From Eulemur rufifrons (taxonomy: Eukaryota > Chordata > Mammalia > Primates > Lemuridae): a stretch of 64,000 nucleotides of DNA. Positions 11,561 to 22,144 of the stretch are shown here, piece after piece; the stretch's first letter is position 1; every line of letters begins with the position of its first letter. The notes below the pieces were generated by a model. It did not search any database, was not told where the DNA came from, and worked only from the letters and a program-made list of their open reading frames with translations. Location of the stretch: the NCBI RefSeq assembly GCF_041146395.1, contig NC_090990.1:43348001-43412000 (forward strand). Reading direction: 5' to 3'. The position numbers and the translations under genes were made by a program.

Positions 11561-11720
11561 AGGCTCTGATACTTTGGTGCAATAGATGCTCACAAACTGC
11601 TCAGCCCAGTACCTGGCATACAATAGGCACTCAATTTATGAGAGCTACTATTTTAACAGTAGGAAGCATCGAACAACCTCTTATCTAAATTATAAAACCC
11701 AAAAAGCTCTGAAAATCAAA

Positions 11721-11752
11721 TGTGTTTATGTGTGTGTGTGTGTGTGTGTGTA
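11721..11752. repeat. (TG)n microsatellite
   Basis: TGTGTTTATG followed by about ten uninterrupted TG units. Confidence 0.97.
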
Positions 11753-11759
11753 CTTAACC

Positions 11760-12060
11760 CATTTTGGCAGCAAAATCTAAGCTGGCTTGAACTAATTTGG
11801 TGGCAAACTGACCTGAACCAACAGGATGCTACTTAATGATATTATGCATCATACATTACTTATTACACATTTTACAGCAGAAGTATTAAGGTGTGTGACT
11901 GTGGGTGCTGCCCGAAACCCAGCAGGGGGTGTTATATAACAAGTAATATAGGTATCATATTGCCTTTCTCAGATCTGAAACATCCTAAATTTGTGACACA
12001 CATCTGGCCTCTAAGGTTTCAAATAGGGGGACCATGGACCTGAATGTGCATTTTTATACC
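11760..12060. repeat. possible ancient DNA-transposon remnant
   Basis: TTTGGTGGCAAACTGACCTGA, GATATTATGCATCATAC and GGTTTCAAATAGGGGGACCATGGACCTG resemble ancient Tigger-like remnants. Too diverged to name. Confidence 0.3.
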
Positions 12061-12535
12061 AATTTTATAGCCATGATGGACAGAGCAGAAAGAAGGGGTC
12101 CTGGAGACCCCTCTAGCACCGTTGGAGTGGCAGCAGTCCTTCTCCAGGCAAGCCAGAGCCACCCCAGGTCGGGAGAAGACAGGCCTGAAGAGGGGACCGC
12201 GGAGCCCTCGCACCAGCTCTCCTCCCGGGGCAGCCACGTCTCCAGTCATTGCTTTATCAATCTGTTCAATAAGTGGATTTAAATAGTCCTGAAGGAAAAG
12301 GACATGGTGCTCTTATTTATTTAGTAAGTTAGTCATGGCAGCTGCTCTTCTGGGACTCTGGGCTGATGCCGCAGAACTAGCTGTTCCCTCCTTCTCACTG
12401 TACCCCCACAGTCCAGAAGGTTGGGATTCAGAAAAGCCGGCCTGGCTCCCACACAGTTCTCTCATCCTGCTAGCTGGCCTCACTACCTGAAGTGCCCTTT
12501 CCTGGCCTCATCCTCTGTGGTCAGTTTGTCTAGTA
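12060..12535. other. unique stretch with a small GC/CpG-richer core
   Basis: Around 12165-12240 the sequence is GC-rich with several CpGs (GACCGCGGAGCCCTCG, CTCCCGGGGCAGCCACG), standing out locally. Open frames on both strands (12019-12249 minus, 12034-12282 plus) share it and neither is recognisable. Too short for a CpG island. Confidence 0.4.
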
Positions 12536-12544
12536 GTGATTCCA

Positions 12545-12735
12545 ACTTGACAGAGAATGTAGTGAGGTGGAATCTGCACTTCCTGTGTGGTTTGGGGTAA
12601 ATCACTTAGACTCTCTGAGCCACAATTAGCTCACTCTTCATGCATGGCAAATGACACCTCTTCAAAGGATTTCTGTGGGAATAAATAATGCACCAGTAAG
12701 TGCTCTAGCAAAGTGCATGGGACACTGGGGGACAC
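12545..12735 (+). repeat. MIR SINE
   Basis: GTGTGGTTTGGGGTAAATCACTTAGACTCTCTGAGCC, then GAATAAATAATGCACCAGTAAGTGCTCTAGC. Confidence 0.75.
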
Positions 12736-12829
12736 TCACTGAGGGGTGGTTGACTGATCTAAGCCCCCTCTCAGGGGACCCCATTTGTATGCAAAGGTAG
12801 ACATCATCTACTATTTACACCGGAGAAGA

Positions 12830-13030
12830 GAAAGCACGGGTTTGGAGGAAGTCTAGCCTGGATTCTATTTCCAAGTAGGGGACCTTACAGACTTATTATC
12901 CCTGCGAGCCTCAGTTTCCACATCTATACATGGGAATAATGCTTGCCTCTCATGGTAACACCCTGAAAGTAAAGGGATGCCAACACATTTAGAGAGCCCT
13001 GCACAACGTCTGGCCCGTGGAAGATGCTTC
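12830..13030 (+). repeat. MIR SINE
   Basis: GCCTCAGTTTCCACATCTATACATGGGAATAATGC with upstream TAGCCTGGATTCTA and downstream CCTGCACAACGTCTGGCCCG. Confidence 0.75.
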
Positions 13031-13079
13031 CTTCCCCTGTCCACCCTTCCCGTCTGCTAATAAGCCAATGGCACCAAGA

Positions 13080-13555
13080 GACTGTGTCATTTTCCGTTCA
13101 ACTTCCGCCACCTAATAATTCCTAACTGAGAATGACGGAATTCAATACCGAAATCAATGAAGAGGAGCCACGTGGTCCTTCTTAATCAAAATCTAAAACG
13201 ACAAGGCCTTCGCCCGAAGCCACATCCAAGCACAGGTGGGAGAAGCAGCAATGCAGGGGGGTACTTTGCGGAGTTACCTTCTTTGGGGAAGCGGGGGCCA
13301 GGCAAAGTTGGCCTCCGTCTTTAATGATAGGGTATCATTCCAATTTCACAACTTAATTATGACTGGATGAAAAGGACAGCGTGAAAAACTAGGTGTAGGG
13401 TAGGGAGTTTCATCTCGTTAGGTTCACTGACACCTCATTAGGGACTTTGAAAAACATTCTGCTTCCAGGCAATTTTGCTACTATCTCGATTTTTTGCCAC
13501 GTTTATCTGGCTCCATTTATTTGACTTGACACAAGTAGGAAAATGGGATCTTTGA
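13080..13555. other. unique stretch; candidate conserved non-coding element
   Basis: No repeat is recognisable. The segment keeps several CpGs outside any GC-rich context (for example GACGGAATTCAATACCG, AAAACGACAAGGCCTTCGCCCG) and homeodomain-like words (TAATAATTCC, ACTTAATTATGAC, CATTTATTTGACTTG). This pattern is often seen in constrained enhancers but proves nothing by itself. Confidence 0.35.
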
Positions 13556-13577
13556 TTTTTTTTTTTTTTTTTTTTTC
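13556..13577. repeat. T homopolymer
   Basis: About 20 consecutive T residues after TTTGAT. Confidence 0.97.
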
Positions 13578-13644
13578 CCAGCTCATCACAAGCACTCCCA
13601 TTTCCCCACTTCGAGCCACCAGGTTTTTCATCAGGTCATGATCA

Positions 13645-14160
13645 CCGTGATACCATAGAAGGAGAGCTGCCAGGGTAATCTTTCAAAAACGTGAGCTGGA
13701 TCGTGTCACACCCTGCTCCAAATCTTTAATGGCTCCCCATTGTCCCCAGGACCAAGTTCAAACCCAATAGCATAGTGTCCGAGTCCTACCTACTTTTCAG
13801 ACCTCATTTCCTACTTCCTTATTCCAAAATGTCTCTTCTGATTGTTAACAAGACCACTTAACATTCCCCCAGGCCCAAGAGAAAGTACTTTGATGTTTAT
13901 GATTTTCTGTCTTCTTTCTCCATTTCCCCTAACACCTATGAAAATATCACTCATCCCTGTAGGTTCCAGTCAAAGAATCACTTCTCTATCAAAATTTGCT
14001 TCATCTTCCCAATCAGGATACAGCCTTCACTCCTTGGTACTCGTAGCACAAGGATTCTCAGCACCAGGACGTCCTGTCTTAAGTGATAGCCGATGGCACC
14101 TGGCTGCCTGCCCCACCCAACTGTGAGCCCTGCCGTAGTGAACTTTCCATTCTTTATTAG
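13645..14160 (+). repeat. L2 LINE 3' region, sense
   Basis: GATCGTGTCACACCCTGCTCC, AATGGCTCCCCATTGTCCCCAGG, then CACTCATCCCTGTAGGTTCCAGTCAAAGAATCACTTC. The open frame at 13842-14126 is internal to it. Confidence 0.8.
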
Positions 14161-14164
14161 TGCG

Positions 14165-14740
14165 ACACACTACACGTGTCCCAATCAGTTGTGAGATGTG
14201 TCTGGAGCATTTGTTACCTCTAAGGTACCAAACTTGACCAAAAAATACAATATTCAAAATAAATCAAAGATTTGGAGTTTTCTTCTAATAATATCCTTCT
14301 CATTCCCTTCCTGGCCCTCCTAAATAGAAAAGGGTCAAGTTAAACTTAGAACATGGAGAATTATACATATTCCTACGTTCTCCCATGTATGTGTGTCTTG
14401 TGTGTACTGAGAGAAAAATAAAAGGGTTGAGAAGTTGTGCTGTGTAACATCAATTCAAGTCATGTAACAATGTGATAAACACACAGAAGACTAATGATTG
14501 CTCTAGATCACACTTTGAGGCCCAGGATTCTTTCGCTTGATTTTAACATGCAGCACAACCCTGTTCATTGGCACCACACCATGGCCAAAGGAAGAAAGGT
14601 CTGGCAACATTTGGAACCAAAAGGAATGTTTTGGTATCCTAACGACTATGCAGTTTATTTATTTGGCTATTCTGCCACTATTGCATTAACACTGCATGTT
14701 AAGCTGATTGTAAACCTTAATTAAATGCTGCAACAATTGC
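14165..14740. other. unique stretch, nothing recognised
   Basis: The 76-codon open frame at 14494-14724 on the plus strand has no recognised domain. AT-rich. Confidence 0.4.
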
Positions 14741-14744
14741 AAAG

Positions 14745-14990
14745 GGATTTGGAGTTAGTAGATGTAGATTTAATTTCCTACAAATCACTAACTGTCACAA
14801 AATAGCAGGATGACTTTGGGCAAGTCCCATCTTTGAGCAAGTCCCATCTTTGAGCCTCCATTTCCCCAACTATAAAGCGATAGAATTTAAAACTACAGAA
14901 CAACTCCCACTTTGCAGCTTTGTTATATGCATTAAATGAGATGACACATATGCAAAAGTGCTTTGTAAATCATAAAGCATTATGTCAACG
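14745..14990 (+). repeat. MIR SINE with internal 17-bp tandem duplication
   Basis: Sense MIR: GATGACTTTGGGCAAGTCCCATC and TTTGAGCCTCCATTTCCCCAACTATAAA, then ATTAAATGAGATGACACATATGCAAAAGTGC. The unit GCAAGTCCCATCTTTGA occurs twice head to tail at 14820-14853, a private duplication inside the SINE. Confidence 0.85.
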
Positions 14991-14991
14991 G

Positions 14992-15037
14992 GAGTTAGTA
15001 GTTATTGGTATTGGTTAGTAGTTAGTGGTTAGTAGTT
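14992..15037. repeat. short GTTAGTAGTTA-type tandem repeat
   Basis: AGTTAGTAGTTATTGGTATT followed by GGTTAGTAGTTAGTGGTTAGTAGTTAGCC; imperfect 10-17 bp units directly after the MIR tail. Confidence 0.85.
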
Positions 15038-15094
15038 AGCCAAGGGTAAAACGCATCCTTACATTTGGATCTTTTGTTGTTAAAAAGGCAGTTT

Positions 15095-15265
15095 CACACC
15101 ATGATAAAGAAAACAGCCTTTGGAGGCTGACTGCCCTGTGTCCAAGAATTGGCCCCATCACTTCCTGGCCAGGTGATCTTGAATAAGTCACATAACCTCT
15201 CTGAGTTTCATGTTCTTGTCTAGGAAATGCAGCTGACAAGGCTTTTGTGATCATTATTAAAAATT
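15095..15265 (+). repeat. MIR SINE
   Basis: GGAGGCTGACTGCCCTGTGTCC, CCAGGTGATCTTGAATAAGTCACATAACCTCTCTGAG. Confidence 0.85.
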
Positions 15266-15469
15266 AATGCATTTTTGAAGCATAGAGATATAAATGATAA
15301 ATCACTGTAAAGCAGTTTAAATATTGTACCAGCGATAGCAGCAAGGAAAGGAATAAGTTTCATGCAGGAGCTGGATTTGAGAATGCGTATGAGCTTTCCA
15401 GGAAAAGAAGGTGGGGAAGAATATTCCAGGAAAAAGAAGAGCAAGTGCAGAGGATGGCAGAAGTGAGAA

Positions 15470-15580
15470 AGTCTTAAAATCTCTTGATTTCCTGATATGT
15501 AAAATGGGAATAGAAATGTCTGCCTTTCTCCTATTTTTCTGAGATATTCTGAAGGTAAATGAGATCCTGTCTTCACTACA
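15470..15580 (+). repeat. MIR SINE fragment
   Basis: GATATGTAAAATGGGAATAGAAATGTC with a following AAGGTAAATGAGATCC tail. Confidence 0.6.
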
Positions 15581-16160
15581 CAATGCACTCCAGGGCAGGA
15601 TGGAATATACCTACTCAGTTTGCCATCATGTCTCGCTAGAGCTGGTCTCTGATTGGTAACCACAAAGGCAACTGACCACCAGGACAGCATTTAAGCCCAT
15701 GGATTGAGACAAGACCCCAAAGGATGGGAATGTTCCTGTTATTCTCCCCACTGTCCTCAGCTGTGTTCCCCAAGTGGGTTAGGATATGTCAAAACATTCA
15801 GAGAGGGAAGGGGCAGAGGCCAGATGGTCTCATTGTCTCTCAGAGCTTTCCTGGGGCATGTTTTAAGTCCTTGCTTCACCTGAGAACATCTTTAAAACCA
15901 GAGCCACACATAGAATGATAAACCACAGCAGGCTTTTCCAAACTAAAGCAATTGCTGATGGGGGCGGGGGTGGGAGGGAGATGAATAATAGCTAAGTAGG
16001 TCAAAAGAAAAGTATTTCGGGAGCTCTCTTGTTCTTCTATCAAAATGGAAACAGTTTACCTTGACAAAGCTCTCGAGTTTTAGGCAGCCTTGTAATTCAC
16101 CCTCCAGAGAAGATGTAGTTCCCCCTTTGTTCTGTGAAATTACGCAGTGTTGAGTAACAA
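15580..16160. other. unique stretch containing a G-quadruplex motif
   Basis: No gene or repeat is recognised. At 15960-15978 lies a clean four-tract G-quadruplex motif (listed separately). Confidence 0.4.
15960..15978 (+). other. G-quadruplex motif
   Basis: GGGGGCGGGGGTGGGAGGG: four G tracts of 5, 5, 3 and 3 separated by single-base loops, which is the most stable loop geometry for an intramolecular quadruplex. It lies in unique DNA. Confidence 0.75.
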
Positions 16161-16164
16161 GACC

Positions 16165-16295
16165 TGCTTAGGGCCCAGGCGTGCCCTTACTAGCCCTGTG
16201 ATCTCAGACAAGGTCTTTAGTGTCTCTGGTCCTCAAATTTGCCATCTGGAAAACGAGGGAATTAGACTAACTGATTTGTTAAGTCTCTTCTGGCT
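16165..16295 (+). repeat. MIR SINE
   Basis: CCCTGTGATCTCAGACAAGG, GTCCTCAAATTTGCCATCTGGAAAACGAGG. Confidence 0.75.
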
Positions 16296-16469
16296 ATGTT
16301 CATAAATAAAGTCTTCTCACTTGATGTCTGTGCTCAGTACTTGGGTAAGGGAAAGAAAGAGCCATTTATAAGCCCAAGGCTGGGCCATGTTTTATTTGTG
16401 GTCCTACATGGGGAAGAAAAACAGACAGGTCTGGCAGACACCAAACTTCTACTGGGTATAACATTTGTA

Positions 16470-16640
16470 ATAGATTCTTAATATTCACATTCTCATTTTA
16501 ACCATCACATCAACCCTGTAAAGTGTTGGAGAGGGAGGAGGGATAACCGCCTGCTTCCACACCCCCAAGTCCATATAATTGAGAGATGCATACAAAAGTC
16601 AGAGATCAAACTCTCAGCTTTCTTACTGATAAAGCTAGAT
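16470..16640 (-). repeat. weak MIR-like fragment
   Basis: CATCACATCAACCCTGTAAAGTG resembles the antisense MIR body; the rest is too diverged for certainty. Confidence 0.35.
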
Positions 16641-16989
16641 TGGAGAAAATGCCATCCTGCAACCAGAATCAAGCTTCCTACAACTTTCCCCTTCCCTGAC
16701 TCCCTTGAAAAGAGACGTTCTATATAAAGGCAAGTGAAAAATATGTGTGTCCTGGAAGCAGAGGCAAGACTGGTCTCCCAGACAGCACTGAACACTGGGA
16801 CAGCTCCTTCGCTCAAACTCAGTAAGCAGGTAAGGTCTTCCTTGGTCCTTTGGGAGGCACACAGTGAAAAGCAGGAGCCTTCTGCTCCCACTTTTCTTTT
16901 CCTGTGGAGAAATAGAAGATTTCTCCCTCTATGGAAATGTGAGCCCTTAGGCAGAATAAACAGCCCCTCCCAAACTATGGCTAACCACA

Positions 16990-17105
16990 TTTACAGGAGC
17001 TCAGTGAGGTCAAACTGCCCAAGGTGACCCAGCTAGTGGGAGGCAGGGCCAGGGTTTGTATGTAGGTCTTCCTAGCTCCTTCTTTTATTCCTGCTCTACT
17101 GCATG
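16990..17105 (-). repeat. MIR SINE fragment, antisense
   Basis: TTTACAGGAGCTCAGTGAGGTCAAACTGCCCAAGGTGACCCAGCTAGTGGGAGGCAGGGCC in antisense MIR order. Confidence 0.75.
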
Positions 17106-17116
17106 AAGCCATGTGC

Positions 17117-17150
17117 AAACACACACACACACATACACCCACACCCCACT
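17117..17150. repeat. (CA)n simple repeat
   Basis: CAAACACACACACACACATACACCCACACCCC. Confidence 0.95.
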
Positions 17151-17329
17151 TTGGTGCAAGACAGTCAGTGTCATGAGTACCATAGGAATTGCAGAAATGA
17201 CATCGACTATTTTAAAACATGAAGTGTAAACATCTAGGTTTTCATAGTAACTTGTCATCTCAGCATCTCAGTTACAGAGCATATACATATGTATATAGAT
17301 ATATGAGTGTGCATGTGTGTTTATCTGGT

Positions 17330-17850
17330 ATCATCCTGTAGCAGTAAGATTTGAGATGCACATAGAATAAAACAGTTACTATAAGGTTTTAGATATCATT
17401 TTAGATTGTTATATAGAATACCCAAAACCTTATTTACCCAGATTTATAAACTTAAACAGAAATGAGCAATTACAGATTTAAGTACCAGCCCTCTAAAAGG
17501 TTACATTTAAAAAATAACATTATTTCTACAATATATATTTTTTATCCTTGTTTCCTTAAATATGGTTTAAAAAGTCATCATTATCAGCATCAGTTGCTGC
17601 ATGCACTAGGCTGTAATGCAGTAATGAACTCAGGACTGTACCGTGTCAAAGGAATGGTGGGCTTAGCTGCTCTTCCTCATGGTAGTGCTTTGCCAGGACG
17701 CTTGTCTAGGAGAATAACATTGGGATACCTGCTTTTTGGTTTCCATATTTTTGATGAATTACAGGCAATGGGCTAGATGTGAAGAGCCACCAGATAAATG
17801 ATTAAATACTGGACATGTGATTTCTCCCTGGAGTCTCCTCATATTTTACA
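17330..17850. other. AT-rich unique stretch, nothing recognised
   Basis: The 104-codon open frame at 17462-17776 on the plus strand has no family motif and an AT-driven composition. I do not call it a gene. Confidence 0.4.
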
Positions 17851-17854
17851 CAAG

Positions 17855-18105
17855 GAAGCAGTGTAGCATAGCAGTTAAAGAATGTGAACTGTGGAGTCAG
17901 ATGAGGCCTGCCACGTGTTAGCTGTGTGTTCTTGGGCAAGTGTCTTTTCCTTTCTGAGACTTACTTGCCTTATCTATAAAACAGGAGTCACAATGGCATA
18001 CCATTCATAGCACAGCATTCTGAAGGTTAAGTGAGATCATGCACATAAAATAATTATCAATGTGCCCAGCACATACTAAGTAGTTAGAACATGGCAACTG
18101 CGATC
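17855..18105 (+). repeat. MIR SINE, near full length
   Basis: Starts GCAGTGTAGCATAGCAGTTAAAGAATGTGAACTGTGGAGTCAGA (tRNA-like head with A and B box remnants), then GTTCTTGGGCAAGTGTC, and ends GTGCCCAGCACATACTAAG. Best-preserved MIR in the window. Confidence 0.95.
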
Positions 18106-18589
18106 CTATGAGGCAGACGATATGATGCTAACAAATCTGGTTCTGGACTCTGACCTTCACTGTTCACTATTCTTCTTCTTTTCTCATTATGATTATATTT
18201 GAATCAAGGGTGATTCAAGACCTAGTTTTCTCATTTTTCTGGTATATGTATATGGTAACAACAGACAGAAATTATAAATCAGTACAGAATGAAGCATTTT
18301 ATTAGGGGCTTGAATGAAATATTAATTTGCTCAAGGCTCATTTAGAGAGAAAATCCAGTGGTCTTGAAACCCAGCACAGAGGTTCAGTAGGATTAGGCAC
18401 AAGTTCATCGTGTTGGATGGTTTTGCTAATTTGTTTGTTTTTTTAGTACAATGTTAAAAACATGAATTTTGATTTAACTGTATTGGGAATTCAGCATACT
18501 TTATCTTGGCTTAATTAATTCCTAGTTTTTCTAAGTTCCTTTTATTCTTTTAAGAAATCTCTGAATAGAGCGAGATGATAATGCTGGTA

Positions 18590-18745
18590 TTTAATAACAG
18601 TTGGAATATTTATGCAGCATTTTATACTACTTTTCATGGGACTTAAGTACATGCTCTTCTGCTGGTCACTGTAAGGTAGATGGCTCAGATAAAATCAACC
18701 CATTTTATGGATGGGAATACTTTAGAGGTGAGGGAATACAGAGAG
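18590..18745 (-). repeat. MIR-like fragment, antisense
   Basis: ATGCAGCATTTTATACTACTTTTCATGGGAC and CCATTTTATGGATGGGAATAC. Confidence 0.5.
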
Positions 18746-18749
18746 GCAC

Positions 18750-20085
18750 TACTGGTTTATGACACTACCAACCAACTCCCAGGCTTTGGGGGAGGTCAGT
18801 CAACAATGTAAAATCTCCAGGACAGGCTCCAGGAGGAAGAGAGGGATGACCCACTGTCACCATGGAGGAGCCAGAGGTGGGGAGCAAGCAGGGGTGCTCA
18901 CGAAACACTGGGCTGCATTATCTAAGACCCCTTCTACTCTACAACATTCCGTCTCTATGAAAAAGAGCTTTCAAGCATCAAACTGATTAAAGTTCTGGAA
19001 TAAAGTCAGTCTGGCCTTTTCCCACAGAACATACTACCCAGAAAGAAAAGGTCTCAAAGAACCCACTTGGCACGGCTGCCCTGCTGTTCCCTTTCGCTTG
19101 CCCAGAGCCAAGATTCCTGGCGAGGTAACAGGAAATGAAGAAGGAAGCACACCAGCCCCTGATATTTCTCCGCCTCCCCAGAGAGCCCATCCCCTAGGAC
19201 TCCCCACAGGCAGGGGGCAGGGAGAAGCCCTTGGAAGCTCAGCGTCAACCCAGGGAGACTTCCGGGACAGTAACAAAGCAAAACGCTGCAGTTCCATGAC
19301 TGCTCATTCGGAAGAGGCCCATCTTTCTCAAAACATTGGTCTTAAGAGTAGATCTGTGAGGCTCTGCCCGCAGTCTTCGTGAGATGCATGACACCCATCT
19401 GTCAACTGCCGCCCCTGCAGGAGCATCTGGTGCCTTGTCTTCTCCCCCGCAGGGCTCCAGTGACAGGACAATGCAGGAAGGGTCAAGCACTGCTCTGAGA
19501 ACCGCCTTCTATATGTGGGAGACCCAACCTCACCGGAGATGCCATCTGGAGGTGGCTCCTATGTGAACCCCTAGGTAAACTGTCCTGGCTCATCTGTAAC
19601 CTAATAGGAGACTAAAGTAGCAGTTCCTGTCCTGTGTAATGGCATAATTAAAGTGAATTAACATAAACTGGATATCGGCTCTGACCTTGCTGCCCTTTAA
19701 TAATGTTAGCTCCATTTTGTGGCCCTCAATTCAAAGTTCTCCCTGGGGTTTCTTTTGTGCATTCCCATGAGCTTATACTCTCTTGGGCATGCCTCAATTA
19801 CATACCAAAAAAAACCCTGACAGATCATTATTAGCCATTGCTTAAAAACTGAATGAGTCTCTGTCCTTCCCTTCTTCCATTTCTGATTCTCGGCATCTAA
19901 GCTACTACAGTTTGGGAAATGGCCTAGTTTGGCACACAGGGCTTTCTGTTCTAGTTGCATAATGATTTTTTAGTCTCAACACTTGCTTTTTCCCCACCAT
20001 GCATCTTACACCCTTGTCTGGTTATTGTTGTGCTATTTCATGGTTCTGTGCTCTTTTACAGAGGCTCCATTTCCTTCACTTATCC
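18750..20085. other. unique stretch, nothing recognised
   Basis: 19030-19570 is GC-richer and open in several overlapping frames on both strands. That reflects composition, not coding: no frame shows a known domain, and splice signals are not convincing. 19620-19720 is AT-rich unique sequence. Confidence 0.4.
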
Positions 20086-20089
20086 TTTT

Positions 20090-20385
20090 CTTCATCTGGC
20101 TAACTCCTATTCATCCCTCAAAACCGACTCAAAAAGAGCAGTCTTCAAGACACCCTTGCTCATACCTGTCTGTTTTGGATGTCCCTCCTCAGGGACCCTG
20201 CAGCACTCTGGATTCTCTTTCATAACCTCTGTCACAGGATCCAATCTTCATTTGCCTACATGTCTCTCTCCCACCCTCGGCTCCACATGCCTTGAGCTTG
20301 TCTTACCTCTACCTGCCAGCAGGTTTCCAGGGCCTGTGGATACTAAATGTTGCATACATGTTTCTTTCATTGATTCATTTATTTA
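20090..20385 (+). repeat. L2 LINE 3' region, sense
   Basis: CATCTGGCTAACTCCTATTCATCCCTCAAAACC is a diagnostic L2 block; the tail near 20360 carries CATTGATTCATTTATT. Confidence 0.8.
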
Positions 20386-20759
20386 GTAATTGATCAATAA
20401 GTTGATTGATCTCTTTTAGCTGCTCCAAGATCTTTTATCCTCCCTCATTCAAGGCTCTCAATTGTTTTTCAAACAGATAAAGTTACTAGACAAATAAGAA
20501 AACTCCAATAAGCGTAGGCCCCTCTGTTAAATTTCCAAGTGTTCTGCTTTGATCCACCTATACTTCGCAGCCAGGTACCACAGAAGGACAGCCAGCTTGG
20601 TGGCATCAGTGAATGCAATTATTCTGCACAGGGCAGGTGATGAGCAACATCACCACAGGGCCTCTGGATTCCTCCTTTGTTCATACTCTGCCCCTCTTTC
20701 CAGGCTTAACTCCCCGCCCCTAAGACACACAGGGCCCACGCTCTAATGGGCTTCTCAAA

Positions 20760-20860
20760 ACCTTGCGGCTCTGCTTCCAGCTCCATCACCAGCTGGGTGA
20801 CCTCAGGCACATCACTTCCCCTGTCTGAGCCTCGTTTTCCTTAGCTGTCAAATAAAGTTG
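20760..20860 (+). repeat. MIR SINE, truncated by the following LTR
   Basis: CAGCTGGGTGACCTCAGGCACATCACTTCCCCTGTCTGAGCCTCG, ending at the first base of the LTR. Confidence 0.85.
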
Positions 20861-21232
20861 TGTCTTAGTCCATTCGTTCTACTATAACAAAATACCTTAG
20901 ACTGGGTAATTTATAAACAATAGAAATTTATTTCTCACAGCTCTGGAGGATGTGAAGTCCAAGATCAAGGCACCAGCAGATTCAGTGTCTGGTGAAGACT
21001 TGCTCTCTGCTTCTAAGATGTGCTTTCTTGCTGCGTTCTCACTTAGTAGGAGAGGTGGAGGGGCTGGGCAGCTCTCCAAAGCCTCATTTTTAAAGGACAT
21101 GAATCCCATTCATGAGGGCAGAGCCCTCCTGACCTAATCACCTTCCAAAGGTCCAACTTCTTAATACCATCATCTTGGGGTTTAAGTTCCAACACATGAA
21201 TCTGGAAGGGACACATACATTCAAACCACAGG
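20861..21232 (-). mobile_element. solo LTR of MLT1A type (ERVL-MaLR), antisense
   Basis: Reads TGTCTTAGTCCATTC, ACAAAATACCTTAGACTGGG, ATTTATTTCTCACAGCTCTGGAGG, AAGATCAAGGCACCAGCAGATTC, CCCATTCATGAGGGCAGAGCCCTCCTGACC, ending near TTCAAACCACAGGA. This is the complement of an MLT1A-type LTR of about 370 bp, close to full length. No retroviral internal sequence flanks it, so it is an old solo LTR with no coding capacity. Confidence 0.85.
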
Positions 21233-21234
21233 AA

Positions 21235-22000
21235 GACAGGATGAAAAACAATAGTCTGTCATTGAACCAAAGCCAAGGACACAGCACCTGGTCCATCAAG
21301 GTAGACTAGGCAGCCAGTTTCAAGTGGAGAGAGGGCCTGGAAGAGTGGGCAACACCGGGCTGTGCTGTCAGAAACCCGATCTCCAATCTCATCTCCCATC
21401 TTGAGTCCTCTCAGCCTGTAAGTCTCTGGATTTTGGTTGAGGACAGATAATACATTATCTCCCTGAAGGGCTTGTTGTTAAATCAGAAGGGATCATGGGT
21501 GGGAGAGAGCTCTGAAAACTGTAAAGCTCAACAGCCACTGTGACCTGTCTAAAGCAAACCACACATATCACTGAGGGCCTTCCATGTCTCAAACCACCCT
21601 TTACCAAAGAGCTTGCCAGGAGCCCGCTTCTACAAGGAGTAACGGGTGAAGGAGTAGGAAGGGGAAGGTTCTATAGTCAAATCAATTTCAGAAACATGGG
21701 ACAATAAAGGTAAATGAGGTTTCGTTACTGAGGAGGGCCCAGACTAGCTACCCATGCACTCAGCCTGAAAACGGGAACTTACTCTTTTTTGAAATTTTCT
21801 CTATCCCTTTGGCTTTATAGAGCATCAAATGAGCATACCTTGAAAAATGCTGTTTTCAACCAAAGGGAAGATGTGATGTAGGAATTTTGGGCACTGTGGA
21901 CGGATTCGAGGGAGCTATCTTGGGGCGGGTGAGAGGTGCTTTCGGCACACTGCAGTTTCTATCCCATCTCTTTGGGGAGATAGCCACAAACCGTGGAGTG
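21235..22000. other. mostly unique; weak MIR tail near 21450-21540
   Basis: GATAATACATTATCTCCCTGAAGGGC followed by GAAAACTGTAAAGCTCAAC resembles a sense MIR tail. The remainder shows nothing recognised. Confidence 0.4.
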
Positions 22001-22004
22001 CTGA

Positions 22005-22140
22005 GGGGTTTTGGAGTGAGGACCCCTGGGTTGCCATCCTAGCTCTGCCACCAACTCCCTGCATAAACCAGGGCCGCTCGGTCACTCTCGCAGAGGCTCA
22101 GTTTGCTCATGTGTAAAATGCAGGGCTGGACGGCAGGAAT
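22005..22140 (+). repeat. MIR SINE
   Basis: TGGAGTGAGGACCCCTGGGTTGCCATCCTAGCTCTGCCACC and GCTCAGTTTGCTCATGTGTAAAATGCAGG. Confidence 0.85.
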
Positions 22141-22144
22141 GGCA

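Noticed and set aside
12165..12240. CpG-rich patch as a CpG island promoter
   Set aside because: Under 100 bp and only a handful of CpGs; too small for an island, with no transcript evidence visible.
19034..19566. Overlapping frames on both strands near 19.1-19.5 kb
   Set aside because: GC-richer unique DNA; neither strand shows a domain, and start/stop spacing fits chance.
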